Shown in pieces: positions 8,787-16,735 of a stretch of 40,802 nucleotides of DNA. Below the pieces are notes generated by a model. That model did no database searches and was not told the origin of the DNA. It was given only the letters and a program-made list of their open reading frames with translations. The position numbers and the translations under genes were made by a program. The stretch is from an uncultured Aquimonas sp. (GTDB lineage: Bacteria; Pseudomonadota; Gammaproteobacteria; Xanthomonadales; Xanthomonadaceae): NCBI RefSeq assembly GCF_937888285.1, contig NZ_CALART010000050.1:1-40802 (forward strand). Reading direction: 5' to 3'. The first letter of the stretch is position 1. Each line of letters opens with the position of its first letter.

Positions 8787-9160
8787 TCGTCGTCCTCGAG
8801 TGCCTTGCGGACGCGCGCTGCTATGGCCTCCATATCGGGCCTTCCGGCCCCGCGGTGCCGCATCGTTGCGCCCATCTCGAACATCTCTGCCGTCAGGTCG
8901 GTGCCAAGCACATGCTCGACCCAGTCGGGGTTGACTTCATTGCTCATCATGAACTGGGCCATCTCGACCTCCCGCGGTTTCGCCTTCAGCACCCGCAGTA
9001 GCCGTTCCATCAGTTCGCTCGAAGGTGATTGCTTCTCCCCAGTCTCCAGGCGGTAGATGTAGGTGTGGTCGACGTCGGCTAGCTGACCGAGTTCCCGCGA
9101 TGACAGGTCTCGGGCCTCGCGCAACTTTCGCAAGAGCATCCCCAGGCCGGACTGCGCCAT
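8783..9160 (-). CDS. capH: CapH-like XRE-family repressor
   Basis: The 125-aa product starts with a typical Cro/CI helix-turn-helix (LLRKLREARDLSSRELGQLA then DHTYIYRLETG, residues about 9-60). A linker and a helical C-terminus suitable for oligomerisation and cleavage follow. The ATG at 9160 is preceded by GGAAGGAAG. It overlaps capP by four bases and is divergent from the CD-NTase operon. By analogy with the characterised CapH/CapP pair it should repress both itself and the CBASS genes, probably through the palindrome at 9195-9214. The DNA-binding fold is certain; the name is contextual. Confidence 0.8.
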   Translation of the reverse strand: MAQSGLGMLLRKLREARDLSSRELGQLADVDHTYIYRLETGEKQSPSSELMERLLRVLKAKPREVEMAQFMMSNEVNPDWVEHVLGTDLTAEMFEMGATMRHRGAGRPDMEAIAARVRKALEDDE

Positions 9161-9194
9161 AAAGGCTTCCTTCCGCAGAAAAATGCGTGTAAAG

Positions 9195-9214
9195 TGTTGT
9201 CTGTGCAGGCAACA
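9195..9214. promoter_or_regulatory. Candidate CapH operator
   Basis: TGTTGTCTGTGCAGGCAACA is a 20-base imperfect palindrome in which 16 positions are symmetric, with TGTTG/CAACA outer arms and CTG/CAG inner arms. On the minus strand a promoter-like TTGCCT and a downstream TTTACAC flank or overlap it, so repressor binding would block the capH promoter. It is 35 bases from the capH start. Operator function is inferred. Confidence 0.5.
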
Positions 9215-9335
9215 GGCACCAAGATCACCTGGGGATCACAGATCGTTGCGTAGACTCTGCTCGTTGCCCGCACAAGCAGCAACTATGCCACTTAACCCCC
9301 TCTTCTGCAAGCAGATCCATTGATAGGAGCGAACC

Positions 9336-9518
9336 ATGGCCAAGAACAAGCCTATCGGCGACAACGCTCGTGTCGGAGCGGTCCGTGACCGCTCGCAAGT
9401 CTTCAATCCGCTGACGCAGACCTGGACGAAACGTGACGCCTCGTCCGGCCGGTTCATGGACCAGAAGGCTGACGGCGATCCGTTCAAGGGCGTCCGCAAG
9501 GAAAAACCTGTGAAGTAA
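9336..9518 (+). CDS. 60-aa basic protein preceding the CD-NTase
   Basis: The product (MAKNKPIGDNARVGAVRDRS at the start, GRFMDQKADGDPFKGVRKEK at the end) is hydrophilic, basic and lacks any membrane helix or Cys. I recall similar short proteins as conserved hypotheticals in other bacteria, but know no function. The ATG at 9336 follows GATAGGAGCG. It begins the plus-strand side of the capH promoter region and is 54 bases upstream of the CD-NTase, so it is probably the first gene of the CBASS transcript. It could be a structural or regulatory accessory, but it does not look like a classical CBASS effector. Confidence 0.72.
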   Translation: MAKNKPIGDNARVGAVRDRSQVFNPLTQTWTKRDASSGRFMDQKADGDPFKGVRKEKPVK

Positions 9519-9572
9519 GCGCGGCGGGTCAAGACCGCCTTGTGTGGTCCCCCGCCCACCCGTGGAGACCAT

Positions 9573-10829
9573 ATGCATCGGGACTTTTCCATCGAACCGC
9601 CTCGCCGCCGCTTCTCGGTTGGCGCTTCGGCCAGATTCTTCTATCTCGGCGAGGCTATCGCCCGCGTCTACGAGCCAACGCAGACGCAGTTGAGCGACCT
9701 GGATCGCGCCTATCAGAGCACCGGCGAGTACCTGGTGACCTGCCCGGAGTTCGACGGCCTGCTGTACCTCGTGCACGCGCACGGCTCGCGCCAGTTGGGC
9801 ACCATGGTCCGGCCGATGGAAGAGTACCGCGAAGGCTTCGACATCGACTTGGCCGCGTGCCTGACCCGTGAAGGTCTCCAGCGATATGGCGGCGCCGGTG
9901 GCCCGGCGCGGCTCATCAACGACCTCTACGCCGCGCTCAAGCGGTACGCCGACCGTCACGACCTGAAGATCGAGCGTGATGACCGCTGCGTGACCATCAC
10001 CTACGCCGGCGGCATGAAGGCCGACTTCGCACCCATCATTGATGACGCGTCGCACGTTGTGCTGCATGGCGAGACGCATGGACGCATCCCCGACCGTGAC
10101 CTGCAGCGCTACATGTCCACGAACCCCCGCGGCTACTGCCGTGCGTTCGACTCGATCGCCCAGGTTGCACCGGCCTTTGAGCGTCGGGTTGAGCTCAACG
10201 CCACGTTCGAGTCGCTGCGCAAGTCCGAACTCCTGCCTCTGCCTGATGCCGAAGAAGTCTTCGCCCGCCTGTTGTCGCGTCTGACGCAACTCGCGAAGAT
10301 CAACCGCAACATCGCATTCGGTGCACCCACAAGCGGAGAGAACTTGGCGCCGCCGTCCTGCGTCGTGACCACCCTGGTCGCGAACGCCTACGCGATCGAA
10401 GCGCCGAAGCCCCACGACGGGCCGATGGACCTGTTGCTCGACATCGTTCAGTTGATGCCGCGACTCATCAAGCGGTTCCCGATGCCTGAAGGCAGCGAGT
10501 TCTGGTATCTCGACAACCCGACCGCCCAGAACGACAACCTGGCTGCCGGCATGAACACGAAGGCGAAGCAGCAGGCCTTCGACGCGTGGTGTGAGCGCTT
10601 GGTCGCGGACCTTACTTCCCTCGTCGACGCCATCGACCAGGGCGCTGGGATGGACGTCATCGCTCGTGCTGTCGAGCGTGCCTTCGGGCCGCGCGCGCGG
10701 GCAGCCGTGCTCGGGGACAACGCACAGCGGCGCGAAGCGAACCGTTCCGCAAATCGCGGCATCTTCGTCGTGGGGTCGAGTGCCGTGGTCTCGACGCCGA
10801 CCTTCGCGCACACGAACTTCGGTGACTGA
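9573..10829 (+). CDS. CD-NTase (CBASS cyclic oligonucleotide synthase)
   Basis: The 418-aa product has the nucleotidyltransferase catalytic set of the SMODS/CD-NTase family: a Gly-Ser motif at 71-72 (AHGSRQLGTM), the metal-binding pair D90 and D92 (EGFDIDLAACL) and a third Asp at 151 (MKADFAPI). All catalytic residues are present, so it should make a cyclic di- or oligonucleotide; the product cannot be read from sequence. The ATG at 9573 with GGAG at 9563-9566 is preferred to an upstream in-frame start. The gene ends directly at the ATG of the E2-like gene, as in type II CBASS operons where the C-terminus of the synthase is conjugated by the ancillary machinery. Confidence 0.85.
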   Translation: MHRDFSIEPPRRRFSVGASARFFYLGEAIARVYEPTQTQLSDLDRAYQSTGEYLVTCPEFDGLLYLVHAHGSRQLGTMVRPMEEYREGFDIDLAACLTREGLQRYGGAGGPARLINDLYAALKRYADRHDLKIERDDRCVTITYAGGMKADFAPIIDDASHVVLHGETHGRIPDRDLQRYMSTNPRGYCRAFDSIAQVAPAFERRVELNATFESLRKSELLPLPDAEEVFARLLSRLTQLAKINRNIAFGAPTSGENLAPPSCVVTTLVANAYAIEAPKPHDGPMDLLLDIVQLMPRLIKRFPMPEGSEFWYLDNPTAQNDNLAAGMNTKAKQQAFDAWCERLVADLTSLVDAIDQGAGMDVIARAVERAFGPRARAAVLGDNAQRREANRSANRGIFVVGSSAVVSTPTFAHTNFGD

Positions 10830-11573
10830 ATGCGAGCAACACCGCCCGTGCGACTCCCAACGCTCGCCGAGCGGGCGATGGAACTGCGCGCGCTGAACTT
10901 CCCTGGCGCGCGCGTGCGACTGCTCCACGGTCGCGAGCTTCGCTACAGCTTCTCGATCTCGCCGACGGTCTTCTCCCGTCTGTATCGGTGCGTGCTCGTG
11001 CTAACGCCGGCACGGTCGCCGCAGATGTTCGTCGTGAACCCTGACCTGCGGGCGCTGGCCAAGGGCCAGCCGCTGCCTCACATTTACCACTACGACGGGC
11101 CGGGCGTGAGGCTTTGCCTGTGGCTACCGCGCAAGAACGAATGGCTGCCGCAGATGCGCTTGCTGGAGACCTACGTGGCCTGGACCAGCGAGTGGCTGAA
11201 CTACTTCGAGGAGTGGCTTGTCACGGGGGAGTGGGCAGGCGGCGGGGAGCATCCACCGCCGCGGAAGAAGCGCCGCCTCCTCCGCGCAACCAGACGTTCC
11301 ACAACGCCCTCGCCCCACTCAGCCGCTGCCAGCTTGCCGTTGATGTACTCGCCGATCTGCCAGTACAGGCCGATGAGCTCAGTATTTACAGCCTGGTGGG
11401 CGCGCTGGCGCGCAGCACGAATCAGATCCACCACTTCGCCAAACGCCGACTCAACGGGCACGTCCGCCGCCGCGCCCGAGCGCGAATCGCGATGCGCCAC
11501 CGCGGTTTTCTTGGCCGTCTTGCGAATGCTCATGCCGACCATTGTGCGTGAGGCCTGCCGGCGCGCCTCTTGA
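10830..11573 (+). CDS. CBASS E2-like protein with chimeric C-terminus
   Basis: Residues 1 to about 145 match the short E2-only ancillary protein of type II CBASS: MFVVNPDL, then LPHIYHYDGPGVRLCLWLP with the presumed catalytic Cys96, then WTSEWLNYFEEWLVTGEWAG with GGGEHPPP. The family normally ends soon after that GGG-x-HP motif. Here the frame runs on for about 100 residues, and those bases are the antisense of a DUF1016 N-terminus, so the tail is an accident of a deletion junction near 11275-11295. It starts immediately after the CD-NTase stop. The E2 core appears intact; the original stop and any effector gene downstream are lost. Confidence 0.72.
   Translation: MRATPPVRLPTLAERAMELRALNFPGARVRLLHGRELRYSFSISPTVFSRLYRCVLVLTPARSPQMFVVNPDLRALAKGQPLPHIYHYDGPGVRLCLWLPRKNEWLPQMRLLETYVAWTSEWLNYFEEWLVTGEWAGGGEHPPPRKKRRLLRATRRSTTPSPHSAAASLPLMYSPICQYRPMSSVFTAWWARWRAARIRSTTSPNADSTGTSAAAPERESRCATAVFLAVLRMLMPTIVREACRRAS
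11290..11533 (-). pseudogene. N-terminal fragment of a DUF1016/YhcG-type nuclease gene
   Basis: From the ATG at 11533 the product reads MSIRKTAKKTAVAHRDS and then FGEVVDLIRAARQRAHQAVN, ELIGLYWQIGEYINGKL and WGEGVVERL, which is the N-terminal region of DUF1016 proteins. The full family is about 350 residues, with a C-terminal PD-(D/E)xK nuclease domain. After VVERL at about 11290 the reading passes into the antisense of the E2-like gene, so some three quarters of the gene is missing. It is the second half of the evidence for a deletion at this point. Confidence 0.65.
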
Positions 11574-11633
11574 CTTCGCACCCGCACTTTGAGTCGCTGG
11601 ACGGCTCGGAGCGGAGCGTCGAATGCCTCGGTC

Positions 11634-12215
11634 TCAGGCAGCGACGACGCGCCCGCCTCCTCGCTCGCGCGCCCAGGCCGCAGCCAGCCGCTGCGCCTTG
11701 ACTACCGCAGTTCCTCCGTCCAGGGCGGCGGCGATCCCCTTCCCTCCTACCGCCCCATGCTCGCGCAACCAGAAGATCATCTTTTCGGATGCGTCGAGAT
11801 CGCCCAGCGCGCGGCACACGGTGGCCACGGCTTGGCGGTCCAGGGCCAAGAACGCTCGGGGGTAGAAAAGCCGATTGCCGATCTTCACGGCGAAGACCTC
11901 GCCCCGACCTGCGGCCGGCCTCAACGCCTGCCTAGTGAGGCCCCAGGCTCGTGCGAGTTGTTCACCAGGGACGACGAGCCCTTCCTTGACCCATTGCACC
12001 TTGGTTGCCTCCCCACGCGCGAGAGCACCGGCCAGGCCGGCTGGAATCGGAGACCGGGCCACCTGCCATCGCAAGCCGCCGGCCAAGCTTGAGGCGAACC
12101 CGTGGCGGCTGACCGCCCTTCGAAGGCTCTCCAGGTCTTCGGTCAGTCGTCCTACGGCCGCTTCGAGCTGGGCGATGCGCCGAAACAGTACAGCGGGGCT
12201 GACGTTGGTTCCCAT
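11634..12215 (-). CDS. Hypothetical plasmid protein, 193 aa
   Basis: I take the ATG at 12215 (MGTNVSPAVLFRRIAQLEAA) rather than the longer upstream frame, which is low-complexity. An N-terminal coiled coil (QLEAAVGRLTEDLESLRRAV) is followed by a region with WGLTRQALRPAAGRGEVF and KIGNRLFYPRAFLAL, which resembles a helix-turn-helix with a wing. The C-terminus carries EKMIFWLREHGAVGGKG. It may be a plasmid DNA-binding protein, but no named family is recognised. Confidence 0.6.
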   Translation of the reverse strand: MGTNVSPAVLFRRIAQLEAAVGRLTEDLESLRRAVSRHGFASSLAGGLRWQVARSPIPAGLAGALARGEATKVQWVKEGLVVPGEQLARAWGLTRQALRPAAGRGEVFAVKIGNRLFYPRAFLALDRQAVATVCRALGDLDASEKMIFWLREHGAVGGKGIAAALDGGTAVVKAQRLAAAWARERGGGRVVAA

Positions 12216-12747
12216 AGGGCGTCTTGCAGGCAAGAGCGATAGCAGAGAAAACGTAGCAATCGTAGCAAGCGGAGGTCTGAAGGCGGCGACCCGAAGCGCA
12301 GCCGGTCCAAGACCGAGAGCTGCCGCGCCCCTTTGACGCGGCGCGGCTGCCTTTGGTCGGTTCATGCCCGATGAACATGCGCCGGCGTGGCGCGTTGTCT
12401 TTCCCTTCCAGCACCCTTGTTCCATACTCGATTCGCTTCGTGGCTTCCGGCCACAGCCGCCCTCTGAGGCGTTCCGGCACAGCCGGCGTTAGCGGTCGTG
12501 ACCCGCACGTAGATCCGCGCTGGGCCCTGCCCCGCCGCCGCCTCTTCAGGCGGTGAGTCCTTCCGGTGCCCGCCTGACAGGCGGCCGCACCGAACCCCAG
12601 ATCCGTTCGCATCGGCCTACTGCCTTTCAGGCAGTCCGGCTGGTCGACGCACGACCGCATGCCGCCTCAGCGGCCCGCGGACCCCCTCCCACCGGGAGCT
12701 CACGCTCCCCAGGGGGGCGTGTGCTCTCTCCACATCACGGAGATCAC
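12216..12747. other. Long leader of the helicase gene
   Basis: These 532 bases are GC-rich with many short inverted repeats (for example TGCCTTTCAGGCA near 12620 and GCGGCCCGCGG near 12670) and contain copy 2 of the 40-base leader repeat. A frame is open through part of it, but no homology or start is convincing before the ATG at 12748. I read it as an untranslated or regulatory leader. Confidence 0.4.
12469..12508 (+). repeat. 40-base leader repeat, copy 2
   Basis: This is the second copy of the element at 6131-6170, with 36 of 40 identical positions and the same orientation. The differences are a CTG to ACA change at positions 11-13 and one T to A change at position 23. It sits in the leader of the helicase gene. 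Confidence 0.6.
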
Positions 12748-15700
12748 ATGTCCCCATCCAGCCAGGGTGGCTACACCCTTTCCTTGCCGGGCTTCGACAC
12801 CGAAGCCCCCGCATACCCCGACCTGTTCGCTGAAGCTGCGGAGGCCCCTGCCGCTGCGGTCGATGTTCAAGCGGTCGTGGAAGTGCAGGTCAGCAACGGC
12901 TTCCAGGTCGTGCCGACGGCCATGCTCGATGGAGATCTCGATTCCGCGCTGCTCGGCGCCCAGGCCCTGGTGCCCAAGGGCGCGTACAGCGTGCAACCCA
13001 AGGCCCCCGCCAGAGCACCCCGGGACATCGTGCCGGCACCCGCTGGCACGCGGCCGGGATCGCTCGTGGTCAGCGAAGGCCGCATCGGCATCGTGGAGGG
13101 CGATCACGTCGTGGACCTGCACGACCGCCTCAACGCCACGGTCCGGCAACGAATCGCCGGCATGGTGGACATCCGCGATCGGGCTCGCGCGTTGCTCAGC
13201 GCACAGCTGGGCGCCACGACGGATCAGGCGCTGATCGAACTGAGGCGACGCCTGAACCAGAGCTACGACCGGTTCGTGGGCAAGCACGGCTACCTGTCCT
13301 CCCGTGCGAACGCCCTCGCCTTCCGGCGAGACCCGGACTATCCGCTGCTCCTGTCCCTGGAGCACTACGACGAAGAGGAAGAAGTGGCCACCAAGGCCGC
13401 GATCTTCTCGAAGCGAACGGTCTCGCCCGTCCGCGAGGCCACGGTCGCCGAGCATCCCGACGAGGCACTCGCCCTGTCGATGCGGTGGAAGGGCCGGGTC
13501 GATCCCGACTACATGGCCCGGCTGCTGCGGGCCACGCCCGAAGACGCCGTGGCGGACTTGTCCGCGCGCGGCATGATCTACCTGAATCCCGAGGGCGACC
13601 GGCACGAGCCGGCCGACGAGTACCTCTCCGGCAACGTGAAGCGCAAGCTGACCGTGGCCCTCGCCGCTGGCGACGCCTACAGGGCGAACGTGGCGGCACT
13701 GGAGAAGGTGATCCCCGAGGATCTGCCGCCAGGCGACATCGCGCTGCGACTGGGTGCGGTCTGGGTGCCGGCCGACGTGGTCGAGGCCTTCATCAAGGAG
13801 GTGCTCGGCCTGCAGGACACCGCCGTGCGCTACCTGGCGGTGGCCGGCACCTGGTCGGTGACCTTCAACGACTGGGCGGCCCGACAAAGCGTCGCGTGCA
13901 TCCAGGAGTACGGCACGCGGCGCATGCACGCGATCGACCTCGTGCAGCATGCGCTGAACGTGCAGACACCCACGGTGCGCGACCCGCACCCCCAGAAGGA
14001 CGGTGCCTACATCGTCAACAAGGAAGAGACGCTCGCGGCGCGGGAGAAGCTCGGCTTGATCCGGGACCGCTTCGCCGCATGGGCCTACGAGGACGCGCCG
14101 CGGCGCGAGCGGCTGTGCAGGATCTACAACGACCTGTTCAACTGCATCCGCCAGAGGGAGTTCGACGGCTCGCATCTGAAGCTGCCGGGCTTTTCGCAGT
14201 GCTTCGAGCTCCACGCGAGTCAACGCAACGCGATCTGGCGCGTCGTGCAGTCCGGCAACACCGGGCTGTTTCACGCGGTGGGCGCCGGCAAGACGGCCAT
14301 CATGGTGGCCGCGAGCATGGAACTGCGCCGCCTGGGCCTGGCCAACAAGCCGGCCCACATCGTGCCGAACCACTGCCTCGAGCAGTACGCCGCAGAGCTG
14401 GTGCGGCTCTATCCCTCCGCCGCCGTGCTCATGGCGACGAAGGAGGACCTCGCCGGCGACCGCCGGCGGGAGTTCGTGGCGCGGGTGGCCACCGGCGACT
14501 GGGATGCGATCGTGATGACGCACTCCACTTTCGAGCTGCTGCCCATGTCCGCCGGATTCACCGGCGACTTCATCAAGGACACCATCCGCGAGATCGAGAT
14601 GGCGGTGCGCATGTGCAGCGCGGACAGCCGGTCCAACCGGATCGTCAAGCAGCTCGAGCGCATGAAGAAGACCTGGAAGATCCGGCTCGAGCGCCTGGAG
14701 AACCAGGATCGCAAGGACGACTTTCTCTGCTGGGAAGCACTGGGGGTCGACTGGCTTGCGTACGACGAGGCCCACTCGGCCAAGAATCTGTTCCGCCACA
14801 CCAAGATGGCACGCATCGCAGGCCTGCCGCTGAGCAACTCGCAGCGCGCGTTCGACCTGTACCTGAAGACGCGCCACACGATGAGCCTCTACCGAGGCGA
14901 GCACCGTGGCGTGGTGTTGGCCACGGCGACCCCGGTGGCCAACAGCATGGCCGAGGTTCACACGTTCCAGCGATTCCTGCAGCCCAACACGCTGCGCTCG
15001 CTGGGGCTGGAGCAATTCGACGCCTGGGCCGCCACCTTCGGGGAGACGGTCACGGCGCTGGAGATTGCGCCCGACGGCAGCGGCTATCGCCTCAACACCC
15101 GGTTCGCGCGCTTCATCAACGTGCCGGACCTGATGACGGTGTTCTGCGACGTGTCGGACATCCGCACGCGCGAGATGCTGAAGCTGCCGGTGCCGATCCT
15201 GAAGGGCGACAAGCCCAGAACGGTGACGTGCAAGCCTAGCGAGCCACTGCGCGCCTTCGTGCGATCGCTCGTGAAGCGCGCCGAGCGCTTGAAGACCGCG
15301 CGGGTGGACCCGCGCGAGGACAACATGCTCATGATCGCCAGCGAAGGCCGCCTGGCCGCGCTGGACATGCGACTGATCAACAGCCGCCAACCAGCCGACC
15401 CCGGCGGGAAGGTGGCGCAGTGCGCCCGAGAGGTGCACAACATCTGGCAGGAGACTGCGAGCCTCAAGAGGGCGCAGCTGGTCTTCTGCGACCTGTCCAC
15501 TCCCAAGAGTGGCATGGCGTTCAGCGTCTACCAGGCGCTGCGCGAAGAGTTGATCGAGCTGGGCCTACCGGCCGAGCAGATCGCTTTCATCCACGATGCC
15601 GAGACCGACTCGCAGAAGGCACGCCTGTTCCGCCAGGTGCGCGAGGGCAAGGTTCGTGTGCTGCTCGGTTCGACCCCGAAGATGGGCGTCGGCACGAACG

Positions 15701-16668
15701 TGCAGCGGCGCCTCGTGGCCCTGCACGAACTCGACTGCCCATGGCGTCCGTGTGACGTGGAGCAGCGCGAGGGCCGGATCCTTCGCCAAGGCAACGAATG
15801 CGCCGAGGTGGAGATCATCCGCTACGTCACCGAAGGCAGCTTCGACGCGTACAGCTGGCAGACGGTGCTCACCAAGGCCAAGTTCATCGCGCAGGTGATG
15901 AGCGGGGACAAGGGCATCCGGTCTGTCGAGGACGTCGAGCTCGCAACGCTGACCTACGCGGAAGTGAAGGCGCTTGCGTCGGGCAATCCGAAGATCATCG
16001 AGAAGGCCGGTGTCGACGCGGAGATCGCGAAGTACGCCTCGCTGCTGTCCGTGTGGCGCAACCAACGCTACGCGAACGAATCCGAGGTGGCCGGCTTGCC
16101 GATGCGCATCGAGAGCAACGAGCGGTTGCTCGCGGCCCTCGTGGCAGATGCTGAACGGGCGCACGCTGTTCTCGGAACGGACCTGGTGGTCAACGTCCAC
16201 GGACGCACCCACCGCGGTCGTGAAGAGATCGGCGAGGTGCTCAGGGCGACCGTGCGCAGCGCGAGGGCATCGATCTCGCGGTCCGCGCGTGACGAGGTCA
16301 TCGGCACCGTCGGGGCTTTCGAGCTGTGCGTGTTCATCGGACGCGCAGAAGACGAGGTGCACCTGTTCGTGCGGGGCGCGAGCTCACACGAGTGCAGACC
16401 GTGCCAGACCGGACCGGCACTCCACGCCGGCTTGATCGAGACGATCCGCGAGATTGCGCCGCACCGCGATGACTGCGCCCAGCGACTCGCGAGGATGCGC
16501 TCGAAACTCGAAGGCCTTGCGGCTGAGCTGCAGCGGCCCTTCGAGCACGAGGATCGCCTCGCCGCGCTGATCGCGAGGCAACGTGAGCTCGAAGCCGAGT
16601 TGGATCTCGGAAAGGACGAAGTCGGCAGCAACGCTGTCGAGGATGTCCCGGAGCAAATTGCAGCCTAG
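12748..16668 (+). CDS. Large plasmid/phage-type superfamily 2 helicase, 1306 aa
   Basis: The ATG at 12748 with GGAG just upstream is preferred to earlier in-frame starts in low-complexity sequence. An N-terminal ~450 residues of accessory sequence precedes the motor. Motor motifs are Walker A GAGKT at 512-516 (LFHAVGAGKTAIMVAAS), DEAH at 673-676 (WLAYDEAHSAKNLF), LATATPV and motif VI QREGRILRQG from 1006. A DAYSWQTVLTKAKFIAQVMSG segment follows, as in the large helicases of plasmids and phages (DarB-like). In many relatives a DNA methyltransferase domain is fused; I see no NPPY-type motif here. It probably translocates on DNA in transfer or protection from restriction. A strong terminator follows 14 bases after the stop. 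Confidence 0.8.
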   Translation: MSPSSQGGYTLSLPGFDTEAPAYPDLFAEAAEAPAAAVDVQAVVEVQVSNGFQVVPTAMLDGDLDSALLGAQALVPKGAYSVQPKAPARAPRDIVPAPAGTRPGSLVVSEGRIGIVEGDHVVDLHDRLNATVRQRIAGMVDIRDRARALLSAQLGATTDQALIELRRRLNQSYDRFVGKHGYLSSRANALAFRRDPDYPLLLSLEHYDEEEEVATKAAIFSKRTVSPVREATVAEHPDEALALSMRWKGRVDPDYMARLLRATPEDAVADLSARGMIYLNPEGDRHEPADEYLSGNVKRKLTVALAAGDAYRANVAALEKVIPEDLPPGDIALRLGAVWVPADVVEAFIKEVLGLQDTAVRYLAVAGTWSVTFNDWAARQSVACIQEYGTRRMHAIDLVQHALNVQTPTVRDPHPQKDGAYIVNKEETLAAREKLGLIRDRFAAWAYEDAPRRERLCRIYNDLFNCIRQREFDGSHLKLPGFSQCFELHASQRNAIWRVVQSGNTGLFHAVGAGKTAIMVAASMELRRLGLANKPAHIVPNHCLEQYAAELVRLYPSAAVLMATKEDLAGDRRREFVARVATGDWDAIVMTHSTFELLPMSAGFTGDFIKDTIREIEMAVRMCSADSRSNRIVKQLERMKKTWKIRLERLENQDRKDDFLCWEALGVDWLAYDEAHSAKNLFRHTKMARIAGLPLSNSQRAFDLYLKTRHTMSLYRGEHRGVVLATATPVANSMAEVHTFQRFLQPNTLRSLGLEQFDAWAATFGETVTALEIAPDGSGYRLNTRFARFINVPDLMTVFCDVSDIRTREMLKLPVPILKGDKPRTVTCKPSEPLRAFVRSLVKRAERLKTARVDPREDNMLMIASEGRLAALDMRLINSRQPADPGGKVAQCAREVHNIWQETASLKRAQLVFCDLSTPKSGMAFSVYQALREELIELGLPAEQIAFIHDAETDSQKARLFRQVREGKVRVLLGSTPKMGVGTNVQRRLVALHELDCPWRPCDVEQREGRILRQGNECAEVEIIRYVTEGSFDAYSWQTVLTKAKFIAQVMSGDKGIRSVEDVELATLTYAEVKALASGNPKIIEKAGVDAEIAKYASLLSVWRNQRYANESEVAGLPMRIESNERLLAALVADAERAHAVLGTDLVVNVHGRTHRGREEIGEVLRATVRSARASISRSARDEVIGTVGAFELCVFIGRAEDEVHLFVRGASSHECRPCQTGPALHAGLIETIREIAPHRDDCAQRLARMRSKLEGLAAELQRPFEHEDRLAALIARQRELEAELDLGKDEVGSNAVEDVPEQIAA

Positions 16669-16681
16669 TCACTGCGCGCCC

Positions 16682-16715
16682 TGCCCCACTGCACATGCAG
16701 TGGGGCATTTTTTTG
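16682..16715 (+). terminator. Rho-independent terminator
   Basis: A perfect 12-bp inverted repeat (16682-16693 with 16696-16707, TGCCCCACTGCA) is followed by seven T residues. It lies 14 bases after the helicase stop and 21 bases before the end of the convergent rep gene, so it may serve both strands. Confidence 0.9.
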
Positions 16716-16735
16716 CCCGGGCAGTTGCGGCGAGT

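Noticed and set aside
7908..9160. HTH/peptidase pair as a free-standing toxin-antitoxin system (RosmerTA type)
   Set aside because: Kept only as an alternative, because the divergent position beside an intact CD-NTase and E2 fits the CapH/CapP arrangement better.
9225..10928. A 567-codon minus-strand frame across the CD-NTase
   Set aside because: The plus strand carries the catalytic motifs; the minus frame has no recognisable domain and is a codon-bias shadow.
11201..11290. Extension of the DUF1016 fragment to 11201 as a real C-terminus
   Set aside because: These bases encode the conserved GEWAGGGEHPPP end of the E2 on the other strand, so the extension is nonsense.
12700..15438. A very long open frame on the minus strand (over 900 codons) inside the helicase gene
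   Set aside because: It is antisense to clear helicase motifs, has a His/Arg/Val/Leu-rich composition typical of antisense GC-rich frames and shows no domain.
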